From Ralstonia sp. UNC404CL21Col (GTDB lineage Bacteria > Pseudomonadota > Gammaproteobacteria > Burkholderiales > Burkholderiaceae): a stretch of DNA of 64,000 nt. Below, piece by piece: positions 9,499 through 17,538 of the stretch. The notes below the pieces were generated by a model. It worked only from the letters and a program-made list of their open reading frames with translations, was not told the DNA's origin and searched no databases. The stretch is from contig NZ_JIBE01000009.1 of the NCBI RefSeq assembly GCF_000620465.1, positions 1 to 64,000 of the forward strand, in the 5' to 3' direction. The translations under genes and the position numbers were made by a program. The first letter of the stretch is position 1. Every line of letters begins with the position of its first letter.

Positions 9499-10233
9499 TC
9501 AGAGCCCTGTCATGCAGATGCGCGTGAAGCGCTGCGGCGCGCCCTGCGGCGTCATGCGCACGAGCAATGCCAGTTCCACCGCGCGCACCGACGCGGCCGG
9601 CACCACCACGCCCGGGCTATTGGTCGACGGCGCCGACGCGCTGGGCGTAGAAGCCGACGGCAAGCCGGTGAGGGTGGTGGTGTTGCTGCCGGCCGGGAAC
9701 AGCGCCGCCGACAGGGCGCCCGTGTTGTCCATCCAGCCGCCGGGTTCGATCCAGGCGCGCGCGCTGATGCTGTCGACGTTGGCAGCAAGCAGGTAGCGCG
9801 CGGCGCCCACGCCGCCCTGGCGCAGGTTGTCCATCGCATTGCGCAGGTCGCCGCGGTTGGTGATCGGTTGGGTCTGGAGGCGCTCGAGCCGGCCGTCGAC
9901 GATGCGGTAGAGCACCACTTGCCACGCAGGCGGCTGGTTGTCGTCGCGGCGGTCGCGCACCATCAGCACGCGGTTGGCGTCCACCTCCACCGGCGAGCGC
10001 GACAGCGTGTTCGGATCGGCCAGTTGGGTGCAATCGGCATCGAACTGGGCGTAGGCGGTCTTGAGTGCCTCGATGCGTTCGTCGCGCTGGGCCAGCGCCT
10101 CGTGCGTGCGGGTCATGCTGTCCAGCCCGCGCCAGGCGATCACGGCCAGGATGGCCAGCAGCGTGATTGCCACCAGCAGCTCGAGCAGGGTGAAGCCGCG
10201 CGCGCCGATGTTCGCGGGGCGATTAGAAGACAT
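9499..10233 (-). CDS. gspJ: Type II secretion minor pseudopilin GspJ
   Basis: About 244 aa. It has a prepilin leader ending in ARG|FTLLELLVAITLLAILAVIAWRGLDSM, with Glu at +5 of the mature protein, and needs a prepilin peptidase (GspO/PilD) that is not encoded in this window. The region FTLLELLVAI plus WRGLDSMTRTHEAL is characteristic of GspJ. The C-terminal half has a Ser/Thr/Pro-rich stretch not typical of all homologues. It overlaps the gspI stop by 11 bases; ATG 10242 is an alternative start three codons upstream. Confidence 0.92.
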   Translation of the reverse strand: MSSNRPANIGARGFTLLELLVAITLLAILAVIAWRGLDSMTRTHEALAQRDERIEALKTAYAQFDADCTQLADPNTLSRSPVEVDANRVLMVRDRRDDNQPPAWQVVLYRIVDGRLERLQTQPITNRGDLRNAMDNLRQGGVGAARYLLAANVDSISARAWIEPGGWMDNTGALSAALFPAGSNTTTLTGLPSASTPSASAPSTNSPGVVVPAASVRAVELALLVRMTPQGAPQRFTRICMTGL

Positions 10234-10633
10234 TGCGCGCATCGTTTGGCAACAGGGTCACGAGCCACGCCAGCCGCACGGATTTGGAGGCATCCGGATA
10301 GACGGACACTTCCACGCGGCGGAACACCGGATTGGGCGTGCTGGCGATGGTCTCTTCGCACCACAGTTGCGTATCGCCTTGCGGGCAGGCAAAGCCGCGC
10401 GCGCCGGGATCGGGGAAGACGCGTGCCAGGCGCAGGTTGGCGAGGTGGTTTTCGGCGCTCCAGGTCGCGATCATGCGCGTCTGCAGCGAATCGCTGGCGG
10501 TGGTCATGCTGCCCATGGCGCGCATGGTGGCGGTGAGCGCCACGGCCACGATGGTCAACGCCACCAGCACTTCGAGCAGGGTGAAGCCGCGCGGGCGCAC
10601 GCCGGATGCACGGCGGAGGAAGCGGCGCGTCAT
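10223..10633 (-). CDS. gspI: Type II secretion minor pseudopilin GspI
   Basis: 136 aa. The prepilin leader and helix are RPRG|FTLLEVLVALTIVAVALTATMRAMG, followed by the GspI-type segment LQTRMIATWSAENHLANLRLARVFPDPG. GspI starts the pseudopilus tip complex with GspJ and GspK. The start ATG at 10633 overlaps the gspH stop as ATGA, which argues for translational coupling and against longer upstream starts. The gspJ gene overlaps its 3' end. Confidence 0.93.
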   Translation of the reverse strand: MTRRFLRRASGVRPRGFTLLEVLVALTIVAVALTATMRAMGSMTTASDSLQTRMIATWSAENHLANLRLARVFPDPGARGFACPQGDTQLWCEETIASTPNPVFRRVEVSVYPDASKSVRLAWLVTLLPNDARNVF

Positions 10634-11142
10634 TGCGTTTGCGCCTCCGTTAGCACGCGCGGGCCGCCATCGGACACCACGTCGACGCGCGCACCCTGCG
10701 AGGTCAGTGCCACGCGCCACGGCAGGCCGATGGCCTCACGACCGAACACGAGGCGCTGCGGGGCGCCGGGCACCGTAGCGGCACCTGCGACGATCTGTAC
10801 GTTGTCCATGCCTTGGCGCCAATGGCCGGGTGCGAGCACGTCGCGGTTGAGCACGCGCCAGCCGGTGGGCGTCGATTCGTAGAAGCGCCAGCCTTGCGCA
10901 TCGCCCTCCCACGCCACGGGGCGTGAGGTGAGCTGTGCCTCTTCCTGTGCGAGTTCGATCAGGCGAGCCAGCTTCTGCGCGTCATCGGCCAGTTGCGAGC
11001 GCGGGTTGGGCGTGGCGTTCACGGCCACCACGGCCAGCACGATGCCGATGATGACCACCACCACCAGCAACTCCAGCAGCGTAAAGCCGAGGGGGCCGCG
11101 ACGGCCGCGAGGGTGCCGGCGGCGGCGTGGTGGGCCGAACAT
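10630..11142 (-). CDS. gspH: Type II secretion minor pseudopilin GspH
   Basis: 170 aa. The leader is very basic (RRRRHPRGRRGPLG) and is followed by FTLLELLVVVVIIGIVLAVVAVNA, then the GspH-like segment PRSQLADDAQKLARLIELAQEEAQLTSRPVAWEGDAQGWRF. GspH is a minor pseudopilin at the pseudopilus tip. It lies 32 bases downstream of gspG and overlaps gspI by four bases. The gene is read without a conspicuous Shine-Dalgarno sequence. Confidence 0.93.
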   Translation of the reverse strand: MFGPPRRRRHPRGRRGPLGFTLLELLVVVVIIGIVLAVVAVNATPNPRSQLADDAQKLARLIELAQEEAQLTSRPVAWEGDAQGWRFYESTPTGWRVLNRDVLAPGHWRQGMDNVQIVAGAATVPGAPQRLVFGREAIGLPWRVALTSQGARVDVVSDGGPRVLTEAQTQ

Positions 11143-11174
11143 GGCGCGCGGGTGGCCGGGGCGACTGCGGCGGC

Positions 11175-11645
11175 TTAGTTGTCCCAGTTGCCGATATCGG
11201 CGTCGTTGCCCGTGCCGCCGGCTTGGCCGTCGGCGCCGAAGCTGAAGACGTCCACTTCACCGCGCACGCCCGGGTTCAGGTATTGGTACGGATGGCCCCA
11301 CGGGTCTTTGGGCAGGCGTTCCAGATAGCCGCCGCCTTTCCAGTTGTTGGGGATGGGCTCGGTGGTCGGCTTGGTCACCAGCGCGCTGATGCCCTGCTCG
11401 GTGGTGGGGTAGCGGCCGTTGTCCAGGCGATAGAGCTTGAGCGCCTGCGAAATGGAGGCGATGTCCTGTTTGGCGGCGATGATGCGCGCCTCGTCGGGGC
11501 GGCTCATGATCTTCGGCACCACCAGCGCGGCGAGGATACCCAGGATCACCACCACCACCATGATTTCGATCAGGGTGAAGCCGCGCGCTGCATGTCGGGC
11601 GAGGGCACGCTGGCGGAAGGAGGAGCGAAGTTGGCCTTGCATCAT
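11175..11645 (-). CDS. gspG: Type II secretion major pseudopilin GspG
   Basis: About 156 aa from ATG 11645. It is the major pseudopilin: leader ...[30 protein letters not shown], then [42 protein letters not shown] and the calcium-site region near [13 protein letters not shown]. The C-terminus ([22 protein letters not shown]) is the expected GspG ending. It is the first gene of the leftward gsp operon and needs an unlinked prepilin peptidase. Longer in-frame starts exist (up to 11702) but would give an unusually long leader. Confidence 0.95.
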   Translation of the reverse strand: MMQGQLRSSFRQRALARHAARGFTLIEIMVVVVILGILAALVVPKIMSRPDEARIIAAKQDIASISQALKLYRLDNGRYPTTEQGISALVTKPTTEPIPNNWKGGGYLERLPKDPWGHPYQYLNPGVRGEVDVFSFGADGQAGGTGNDADIGNWDN

Positions 11646-11820
11646 GGCGACAGAGTTGGCAATAAGGGGAAGAGACACAGTATATCCGTGAGATATGACC
11701 ATATATTGCGCGGCAGGGTCATGCTGTGTTGGCTCTAGAGCCGCCCCTCCAAGCTGTTCACCGAACCGGCATGAAGGGCGGATAGAATCGGCGTATTCCT
11801 ACGGTGCCTCGCCCCATTTC
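11646..11820. promoter_or_regulatory. Divergent promoter region between gspG and gspC
   Basis: The gspG and gspC starts face away from each other across 175 bases. An AT-rich patch around 11682-11710 (tatatccgtgagatatgacc) stands out in a GC-rich surrounding and could hold the leftward promoter. No exact -35/-10 pair can be assigned by eye. The location would allow coordinated control of the whole secretion system. Confidence 0.35.
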
Positions 11821-12504
11821 ATGAACGCTCGACAGTCGTCCCGCCTGCTCAGCCTTGTACTGTTTGCTGCCCTGTGTGCGCTCCTGACGCACTGGGTGCT
11901 GACGCTGTCGTCGCTGCGCTCGCTGGGCGCGCCGCGTGAGGCCCGCGTGGCGCAGACCGATGCGCTGGAGACCGGCGCGGCCGTCACGCTCTTCGGCGGC
12001 GGTCCGCAGAATGGCCCGCGCGATGTGCAGGTGATGGGCGTGGTGGCCGATCTGGCCGATGGTTCGGGCGCGGCCATCGTGTCGGTGGATGGCGGCGCAC
12101 CGCAGGCCGTGCGGGCCGGCAAGTCGCTGTCGTCCAATCTGAAGTTGGTGGAAATCAAGGCACGCTCGGTGGTGATCGAGCGCAACGGTGCGCGCCAGGA
12201 GATTCCGCTGCCGGCCAGCGCGGTGGCAGGCGTGTCGCCGGCCAATCGCAATGCGCCGGCCATGCCGCTGCCGCCGGCGGGTGCTGCAGCACCGCTGTCC
12301 ACGCCGCCGGCGCCTCCCGCACCGGCGGTGGCCAACAACCCGGCCAACACCGCCATGCCGGGCGCCATGCTGCCCATCGCGCCCGCACAGATCAATACAG
12401 GCGACGAGCCTGCCAGCCAAGGCGGCGGCATCGTGGGCCCGCGCCACCGCGCAGCGGCCGCTGCACGCAAGGGCGATACGCCCCCGCCGGGCGCCGACCA
12501 ATAG
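11821..12504 (+). CDS. gspC: Type II secretion protein GspC (divergent)
   Basis: 227 aa. GspC is the inner-membrane protein that joins the platform to the secretin through its periplasmic HR domain. A single N-terminal membrane segment (LLSLVLFAALCALLTHWVLTL) is followed by an HR-like domain (VTLFGG...DVQVMGVVADLADGSGAAIVSVDGGAPQAVRAGKSL and LKLVEIKARSVVIERNGARQEIPLP). The C-terminal 80 residues are Pro/Ala-rich with no PDZ or coiled-coil domain, as in other short GspC proteins. Its orientation opposite to the other gsp genes is a known Burkholderiaceae arrangement. The start ATG 11821 sits just before the membrane segment. Confidence 0.88.
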   Translation: MNARQSSRLLSLVLFAALCALLTHWVLTLSSLRSLGAPREARVAQTDALETGAAVTLFGGGPQNGPRDVQVMGVVADLADGSGAAIVSVDGGAPQAVRAGKSLSSNLKLVEIKARSVVIERNGARQEIPLPASAVAGVSPANRNAPAMPLPPAGAAAPLSTPPAPPAPAVANNPANTAMPGAMLPIAPAQINTGDEPASQGGGIVGPRHRAAAAARKGDTPPPGADQ

Positions 12505-12651
12505 GCATGGCGCCCGTGTCGTGACTGGCCATGCGCGGGCGGGCGCATATTACAGCGGGTGTCAACGGGGTAACAGCGTGTAAAAGCCGGCAACGCGCCG
12601 GCATTGTCGGGTTCTAATCCGCTACACAGTCCATGTGAAAAGGAGCTGACC

Positions 12652-13269
12652 ATGACCAACAAACGTGCTGTCCAAGCCTTCCTCGCCACCTCGGCCCTGT
12701 TCCTGGCCATGTCGGGCATGAACGCCCGCGCCCAGGATGCCAGCGCCCCCGCCGCCAGCGCACAAGCGCCGGCCACCGCTGCTGCACCGGCTGCACCGCA
12801 GAACAGCGCCCGCGCAGGCAAGCCGGGCCACCACGGCGGCTTCAAGGCCATCGACACCAACGGCGACGGCCAGATCTCGCGCGACGAGGCCAAGGGCCAT
12901 GCGTGGCTCGAGAAGAACTTCGACCAGATTGACGCCAACCACGACGGCCAACTCAGCAAGGACGAGCTGGCGGCGTGGCACAAGGCCCACAAGGGCGAGA
13001 TGCATGAAAAGATGGCGCAGCGCTTCGACGCCAAGTTCAAGGCGGCCGACAAGGACAACGACGGCAGCCTGACCAAGGACGAAGTGCAGGCCGGCATGCC
13101 GCGTCTGGCCAAGAACTTCGACCAGATCGACGCCAACCACGACGGCAAGATCACCGAAGACGAGATCCGCGCCTACATGAAGGCCCGTCACGACGCCCGC
13201 AAGGCGCAGATGAATACCCCGGCGGCGGCAGCCATGCCGGGCGGCCCGTCGGCGACAAAGGGCGAGTGA
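12652..13269 (+). CDS. Exported EF-hand calcium-binding protein
   Basis: 205 aa with a signal peptide (AVQAFLATSALFLAMSGMNARA, cleavage near AQD). After an Ala/Pro-rich linker come four EF-hand loops at about residues 68-79 (DTNGDGQISRDE), 94-105 (DANHDGQLSKDE), 133-144 (DKDNDGSLTKDE) and 160-171 (DANHDGKITEDE). All keep Asp at positions 1, 3 and 5 or an equivalent and Glu at 12, so calcium binding is likely. It should act in the periplasm or outside the cell. A good ribosome site (aaaaggagctgacc) precedes ATG 12652. It follows gspC by 147 bases; secretion through the T2SS is only a guess. Confidence 0.9.
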   Translation: MTNKRAVQAFLATSALFLAMSGMNARAQDASAPAASAQAPATAAAPAAPQNSARAGKPGHHGGFKAIDTNGDGQISRDEAKGHAWLEKNFDQIDANHDGQLSKDELAAWHKAHKGEMHEKMAQRFDAKFKAADKDNDGSLTKDEVQAGMPRLAKNFDQIDANHDGKITEDEIRAYMKARHDARKAQMNTPAAAAMPGGPSATKGE

Positions 13270-13296
13270 CGCCTCGTTTGAATTTCCGTACGCAAG

Positions 13297-13320
13297 CGGC
13301 GCCTTCGGGCGCCGTTTTTT
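13297..13320 (+). terminator. Rho-independent terminator after the EF-hand gene
   Basis: Perfect stem CGGCGCC / GGCGCCG with a TTCG loop (13297-13314) followed by six T residues. Confidence 0.9.
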
Positions 13321-13425
13321 ATTGCCTGCGCCCATCCGTATCCTCAATGCATCGCAAGACCGGTGTGGGTCGGTTTTGCGACGGGGCCATGTCAGCGCCG
13401 CATGCGCGCATGCCGCAACGCCCAT

Positions 13426-13457
13426 AAAAAACACCCCGATGGCGAACCATCGGGGTG
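13426..13457 (-). terminator. Rho-independent terminator of hppD
   Basis: Eleven-base stem (13432-13442 with 13447-13457, arms CACCCCGATGG/CCATCGGGGTG) followed on the minus strand by a run of six T residues. It lies 32 bases beyond the hppD stop. Confidence 0.9.
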
Positions 13458-13488
13458 CGGGTACAGCTCGCCTGAAGTTTGAGGGTCT

Positions 13489-14595
13489 TCAGGCCGGCTG
13501 ATCGTCGGCCTTGAGCACGCCGCGGCGCATCTGGTCGAGTTCGATCGACTCGAAGAGCGCCTTGAAGTTGCCCTCGCCAAAACCTTGGTTGCCCTTGCGC
13601 TGGATGAACTCGAAGAAGATCGGGCCAAGCTGGTTTTCCGAGAAGATCTGCAGCAGCAGGTCGCCCGGCGCGCCGTCGACGAGGATCTTGCGCTTCTTCA
13701 GTTCGGCCACGTCTTCGCCATGGCCGGGGATGCGCTTGTCGACCAGTTCGTAATACGTGTCGATCGTGTCCAGCAGCTTGATGCCCTTGCTGCGCAGCGC
13801 ATCCACCGTGTTGAACAGGTTGGTCGAACCGAGCGCGATGTGCTGGATGCCCTCGCCGTGGTACATGTCCAGATACTCCTGGATCTGACCAGCCTTCTCC
13901 GTCCCTTCCTCGTTGATGGGGATGCGGATGTTGCCGCACGGGCTCGTCATCGCCTTGCTCTTCACGCCCGTGACTTGGCCCTCGATGTCGAAGTAGCGCA
14001 CTTCACGGAAGTTGAAGAAGCGTTCGTAAAACTCGGCCCATTCCTTCATCCGGCCACGGTAGACGTTGTGCGTCAGGTGGTCGATGTAGGTCAGGCCGTG
14101 CCCGGTGGGGTTCGGGTTGGCGCCCGCGATGGGCACGAAATCGACGTCGTAGATGCTGATGTTGCCGATGTCGCCGGCCTTGGCGTCGTTCTTGCCGGTC
14201 CAGCGGTCGACCAGGTAGATCAGCGAATCGCCGATGCCCTTGATGGCCGGAATGTTCAGCTCCATCGGGCCGCTGTGGGTGTCGAAGCCCCAGGCGCCCA
14301 GTTCCAGCGCGCGCTTGTAGGCGAACGCGGCGTCTTGCACGCGAAACGCGATCGCGCAGATCGACGGGCCGTGTAGGCGCGCAAAGCGCTGCGCGAACGA
14401 ATCCGGCTCGGCGTTGATGATGAAGTTGATCTCGCCCTGGCGATACAGCGTCACGTTCTTGTGACGGTGCTTCGCGATGGCGGTAAAGCCCATGTTCTCG
14501 AACAGCTGGCCCATGGCAACGGGGTCCGGCGCGGCATATTCGATGAACTCGAAGCCGGCGGTGCCCATCGGGTTTTCCCAAGGCGTGAATTGCAT
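13489..14595 (-). CDS. hppD: 4-hydroxyphenylpyruvate dioxygenase
   Basis: 368 aa, the usual length. It is an Fe(II) enzyme converting 4-hydroxyphenylpyruvate and O2 to homogentisate and CO2 in tyrosine catabolism. The two-barrel VOC-type fold is recognisable. The iron ligands are visible as His in [12 protein letters not shown], His in [10 protein letters not shown] and Glu in [28 protein letters not shown]. The N-terminal family motif [18 protein letters not shown] is present. A good ribosome site (aggagactcacc) precedes ATG 14595. It is divergent from an Lrp-type gene, the usual neighbour in this group, which probably regulates it. Confidence 0.97.
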   Translation of the reverse strand: MQFTPWENPMGTAGFEFIEYAAPDPVAMGQLFENMGFTAIAKHRHKNVTLYRQGEINFIINAEPDSFAQRFARLHGPSICAIAFRVQDAAFAYKRALELGAWGFDTHSGPMELNIPAIKGIGDSLIYLVDRWTGKNDAKAGDIGNISIYDVDFVPIAGANPNPTGHGLTYIDHLTHNVYRGRMKEWAEFYERFFNFREVRYFDIEGQVTGVKSKAMTSPCGNIRIPINEEGTEKAGQIQEYLDMYHGEGIQHIALGSTNLFNTVDALRSKGIKLLDTIDTYYELVDKRIPGHGEDVAELKKRKILVDGAPGDLLLQIFSENQLGPIFFEFIQRKGNQGFGEGNFKALFESIELDQMRRGVLKADDQPA

Positions 14596-14752
14596 GGTGA
14601 GTCTCCTGCGGGGCGGGCGCCGTTAGGGCGCTCAGGTCTTTGACGATCCTCGCAGTGTAGGAGTGTCCATCCAAGCAAAAATTGCGAAGTTGTGCCCACC
14701 TTGCTAAATTTGCGCAAGAAAATTGCCGAATTAATTGGTGCGGAGCAACAAA

Positions 14753-15241
14753 ATGAATAAAGTGGAACTCGACAAGATCGACCGCAAGATCCTGGAAGTC
14801 CTGCAGAACAACGGCCGCCTCACCAATCTGGAAGTCGCCGAGCGGGTGAATCTGTCGCCCAGCCCGTGTTTGCGACGCATCCGGCGCCTGGAAGAGTCCG
14901 GCGTCATCCGCCAATACGCCGCGCTGCTCGACCCGACCAAGATCGGGCTGGGGCTGTCGGCGTACATCAATGTGCGGCTGGAAAAGCAGGGCGGCGCGCC
15001 CAAGGGCAAGGGCCCCTCAGACATCTTTCGCGCCGCGGTGGCGACATGGCCCGAGGTGGTCACGTGCTACGCCATGACCGGCGAGATGGATTACCTGCTC
15101 AAGGTGTTCGTAGAAGACATGGAGCACTTCGCGCGCTTCATCCGCGACCAGCTGCTCGCCCACCCGGCGGTGATCGATGTGAAGAGCAGTTTTGCGTTGG
15201 AGCGGATCAAGGATACGACGGCGTTGCCGGTGGTGGTTTGA
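14753..15241 (+). CDS. Lrp/AsnC family transcriptional regulator
   Basis: 162 aa. The N-terminal winged HTH (LDKIDRKILEVLQNNGRLTNLEVAERVNLSPSPCLRRIRRLEESGVI) is followed by a RAM/AsnC effector domain (VTCYAMTGEMDYLLKVFVEDMEHFARFIRDQLLAHPAVIDVKSSFALERIKDTTALPV). ATG 14753 with the upstream CGGAG is chosen over the in-frame TTG at 14735. The AT-rich divergent gap with hppD suggests that it controls hppD in response to an amino acid, perhaps tyrosine or phenylalanine; this is inferred from position. Confidence 0.93.
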   Translation: MNKVELDKIDRKILEVLQNNGRLTNLEVAERVNLSPSPCLRRIRRLEESGVIRQYAALLDPTKIGLGLSAYINVRLEKQGGAPKGKGPSDIFRAAVATWPEVVTCYAMTGEMDYLLKVFVEDMEHFARFIRDQLLAHPAVIDVKSSFALERIKDTTALPVVV

Positions 15242-15260
15242 GGGGTTAGTGGAGTAGGTA

Positions 15261-16199
15261 GTGGCTTATCCAATAGAACGAAAATTAGTAATTGGGGTGG
15301 CGTCCAGCGCCTTGTTCAATCTCTCGGAGTCGGATGAGATTTACAAAAGGCAAGGCGTTGAAGAGTATCGGCTGCACCAAGAAGAAAACCTAGACACACC
15401 GTTCCCGAAAGGTGTTGCATTTCCGTTCATCAGGCGGTTCTTGCGCATCAATCAAGTCTTTCCGAAGCAATCGCCCGTGGAGGTGGTTCTATTATCTCGA
15501 AACTCTCCGGAAACAGGTCTACGTGTTTTTCGCTCTATCAGGCACTACGGACTTGATATCACACGGGCGGCATTTATGGCTGGGCGATCGCCCTATGAGT
15601 ATGTTCCTGCCTTTAACGCGTCCTTGTTTTTGACGGCAAATCAAACCGACGTTCAACAATCAATCGATGCTAACTACCCAGCGGGCCTAGTACTGCCCTC
15701 GACAGTGTATGACGACGAGCTTGATATCGAGTTAAGGGTCGCTTTCGATTTCGATGGTGTTATCGCGGACGATGAAGCAGAGTCGGTTTACAAGCGTAAC
15801 AACGATCTGGGAGAGTTTCAGGCCCACGAATCGGCTCACCGCGAGATACCTCATCAGCCGGGGCTACTTGCAAATCTATTTATGAAGCTTGCCTTCTTGC
15901 AGAAGCTTGAAGAAAAGCGAGTGAAGGAGGAGCCCGGATATAAGAAATTGTTACGGACGGCCATTGTGACTGCACGCAATGCACCTTCTCACGAGCGCGT
16001 AGTTACCACTCTGAAATCGTGGGGAGTATCACCCGATGAGTCATTTTTTCTAGGCGGAATGGACAAGGCGAGAATTCTCTCGATTCTGAAGCCGCACATG
16101 TACTTCGATGATCAATTGAGTCATCTGCAATCTTCTGCCGCGAATATTCCGATGGTCCATATCCCTTTCGGAATTGCCAATCGGAAAAGCCCGTTATAA
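15261..16199 (+). CDS. Cytosolic 5'-nucleotidase family protein (PF06189-like)
   Basis: 312 aa, close to the length of bacterial members of the 5-nucleotidase family related to animal cN-I. The HAD-type nucleophile motif is FDFDGVIADDEAE (about residue 162 onward). Later TAIVTARNAPSHERVVTTLKSWG and FFLGGMDKA...HMYFDDQ match HAD motifs II-IV. The family hydrolyses nucleoside monophosphates. The start is GTG 15261 behind GGAG. Base and codon use are clearly less GC-rich than in neighbours (AAA, TTT, ATT and TTA codons are frequent), suggesting acquisition by transfer. It lies between lrp and a C4-like RNA. Confidence 0.8.
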   Translation: MAYPIERKLVIGVASSALFNLSESDEIYKRQGVEEYRLHQEENLDTPFPKGVAFPFIRRFLRINQVFPKQSPVEVVLLSRNSPETGLRVFRSIRHYGLDITRAAFMAGRSPYEYVPAFNASLFLTANQTDVQQSIDANYPAGLVLPSTVYDDELDIELRVAFDFDGVIADDEAESVYKRNNDLGEFQAHESAHREIPHQPGLLANLFMKLAFLQKLEEKRVKEEPGYKKLLRTAIVTARNAPSHERVVTTLKSWGVSPDESFFLGGMDKARILSILKPHMYFDDQLSHLQSSAANIPMVHIPFGIANRKSPL

Positions 16200-16299
16200 T
16201 CGCTGCGCCATCGCGTAGCAGATGGCACGGGTCTGGCGACCCATAGGACTAGGACGGCGAACGCGCGAAGCGCTCGTCGCGCTCGCGCACGCCATGTTC

Positions 16300-16412
16300 A
16301 TACGGCGGGCCGGGTGGGGAGACCGCAAGGTCTGCCGGGTCCTAGCTCCGGTTCGCCAGCCCCGCCGTCAGGCCCGCCACCCTCGTCTGGCGATGAGGTG
16401 GCGGCCTGTGTT
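16300..16412 (+). ncRNA. C4-like antisense RNA (phage immunity type)
   Basis: A GC-rich structured stretch with the features I associate with the C4 RNA of P1/P7/P4-like phages. There is a long outer pairing of GGCGGG/GTGGGG with CCCCGCC, an AGACC-GCAA-GGTCT hairpin with a GNRA loop (about 16320-16333), a CCGG-loop-CCGG hairpin with CTAGCT in the loop, and the GGTTCGCCAGCCCCGCC segment. The next hairpin (CCGCCACCCTCGT ... ATGAGGTGGCGG, about 16374-16404) would serve as the second element. C4 RNAs block translation of a downstream gene by pairing. The assignment is by visual memory of the family, not by a covariance search. Confidence 0.6.
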
Positions 16413-16433
16413 CAACAGTCGCTAGGAGACGCT

Positions 16434-16523
16434 ATGTCTTTCGCCACTTGCGGGCACCGCCCCGCGTCCTATCCATCCCCGCCTCGCAACCCCGCGTACA
16501 CCGCTCGCGGAGGTGCCCAATGA
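16434..16523 (+). CDS. Short leader ORF downstream of the C4-like RNA (29 aa)
   Basis: MSFATCGHRPASYPSPPRNP... reads 29 codons from ATG 16434, preceded by a good ribosome site (ctaggagacgct), and its stop overlaps the next start as ATGA. Short ORFs in this position after C4-type RNAs often encode Ash-like or leader peptides. Translation may simply couple ribosomes into the next gene. It has no recognisable domain, and coding status is inferred from the ribosome site and overlap. Confidence 0.45.
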   Translation: MSFATCGHRPASYPSPPRNPAYTARGGAQ

Positions 16524-16789
16524 CTCATCGCAAACGCGAGTACCTGACCGGCGCACTGGCTGCACGGCAGTTTCTGCGGCGCGCGCAGTCGGATATGCGT
16601 GTGCATCGGCAATTCCGGCCGAACGTCTTGCGCTGGGAATTTGCGTTCGCTGTCGGCATGCATGCGCCCGAATATCGCGCCGGGTTTCTTGACGCAATTG
16701 GGGCGTATCTGCTGACCACGCTGGAGGGCGTACTGGTCGATCCGTACCGGTGGGAAGTGTTGGACCTGCTTGAGCGGGAAGAAAACTAA
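16520..16789 (+). CDS. Hypothetical protein, 89 aa
   Basis: The protein is basic at the N-terminus (MTHRKREYLTGALAARQFLRRAQSDMRVHRQF) and acidic at the C-terminus (VDPYRWEVLDLLEREEN). There is no membrane segment or known motif. The start ATG 16520 overlaps the leader ORF stop (ATGA) and has CGGAGG six bases upstream. The arrangement C4-like RNA, leader, small gene is that of a phage-derived control module, so this may be the gene the RNA regulates. I do not recognise the family. Confidence 0.6.
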   Translation: MTHRKREYLTGALAARQFLRRAQSDMRVHRQFRPNVLRWEFAFAVGMHAPEYRAGFLDAIGAYLLTTLEGVLVDPYRWEVLDLLEREEN

Positions 16790-16830
16790 AACAGTAGGAA
16801 GGCTTCCCCGAGACGGGCGGGGATGCTGAA

Positions 16831-17265
16831 TCAGGCGGGCTCTGGTGAGCCATCGCTGAATACGAGGGGTGCATGTTCCGTGGGCTCCCAACTTTTCAGT
16901 GCGGCGCCCAGGCGATTGATCGTTGCAGCCTCTACCGAGATCGCAAAGCGCACGATTTCGAGGTGCAAGCGGTTGCCCGGTTTTTTGTATTCGATTTCAA
17001 GGGCCGTATTGCCGACGCCATCTGCTACGAACGCTCGTACAGCCAGCCAAAGATAGGCGTTTCCGTCCTTTGCACCCTTCTCGAAAGCGATCTCTTCGTT
17101 GACGCCGGCAGGGAACGTCATCAGTCCCGCGCCCCATTTCTTGAGTTCATCTGCGTAGTCGTAGAAATCGGCCACAACCGACTGGCGCTCGCCTTCGATG
17201 GACAGCCGCAGTTCGAGCATGCCGTCATCTGGGTCACGCCAAAGTAGTTCTAGTGAAAGTCGCAT
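16831..17265 (-). CDS. Hypothetical protein, 144 aa
   Basis: Soluble acidic protein (MRLSLELLWRDPDDGMLELRLSIEGERQSVVADFYDYADELKKWGAGL...), with no signal peptide or membrane segment. The alternation of beta strands at the N-terminus and the acidic character resemble small immunity proteins, but I do not recognise a family. ATG 17265 is chosen as the first credible start; it lies 11 bases beyond the stop of the upstream 84-aa gene, so the two are probably cotranscribed. Confidence 0.6.
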   Translation of the reverse strand: MRLSLELLWRDPDDGMLELRLSIEGERQSVVADFYDYADELKKWGAGLMTFPAGVNEEIAFEKGAKDGNAYLWLAVRAFVADGVGNTALEIEYKKPGNRLHLEIVRFAISVEAATINRLGAALKSWEPTEHAPLVFSDGSPEPA

Positions 17266-17276
17266 GGCATCAGGGT

Positions 17277-17531
17277 CTAGGTCGGCGGCAGGTGCTCTAC
17301 CCAAACGGGCTCACCCGGATGATGCTCCGCGATCGTATCGATAGCATCTTGCAGCGCTCGGGCAGAGGCGCCGCGCAGCGGATAGACAAACCGCGAAACG
17401 TTGCGACCGGCGAGTTTGCCGTAGTCAACGTCGGATATTGCATCCGTTCCGCACCAGATTGGCAGATTCGCCTCGCTTGCCAGTTGTAGCGCGCGTTGCA
17501 AACCTTCAGGGCTGATTGCTAGGAAGACCAT
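17277..17531 (-). CDS. Hypothetical protein, 84 aa
   Basis: Starts MVFLAISPEGLQRALQLASEANLPIWCGTDAIS and ends PGEPVWVEHLPPT. It is soluble with no recognised motif. The start ATG lies seven bases after the end of the interrupted SnoaL-like gene, and the next gene follows after 11 bases, so all three look like one leftward unit. A pairing with the 144-aa neighbour is possible, but function is unknown. Confidence 0.55.
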   Translation of the reverse strand: MVFLAISPEGLQRALQLASEANLPIWCGTDAISDVDYGKLAGRNVSRFVYPLRGASARALQDAIDTIAEHHPGEPVWVEHLPPT

Positions 17532-17538
17532 GTCGGTA

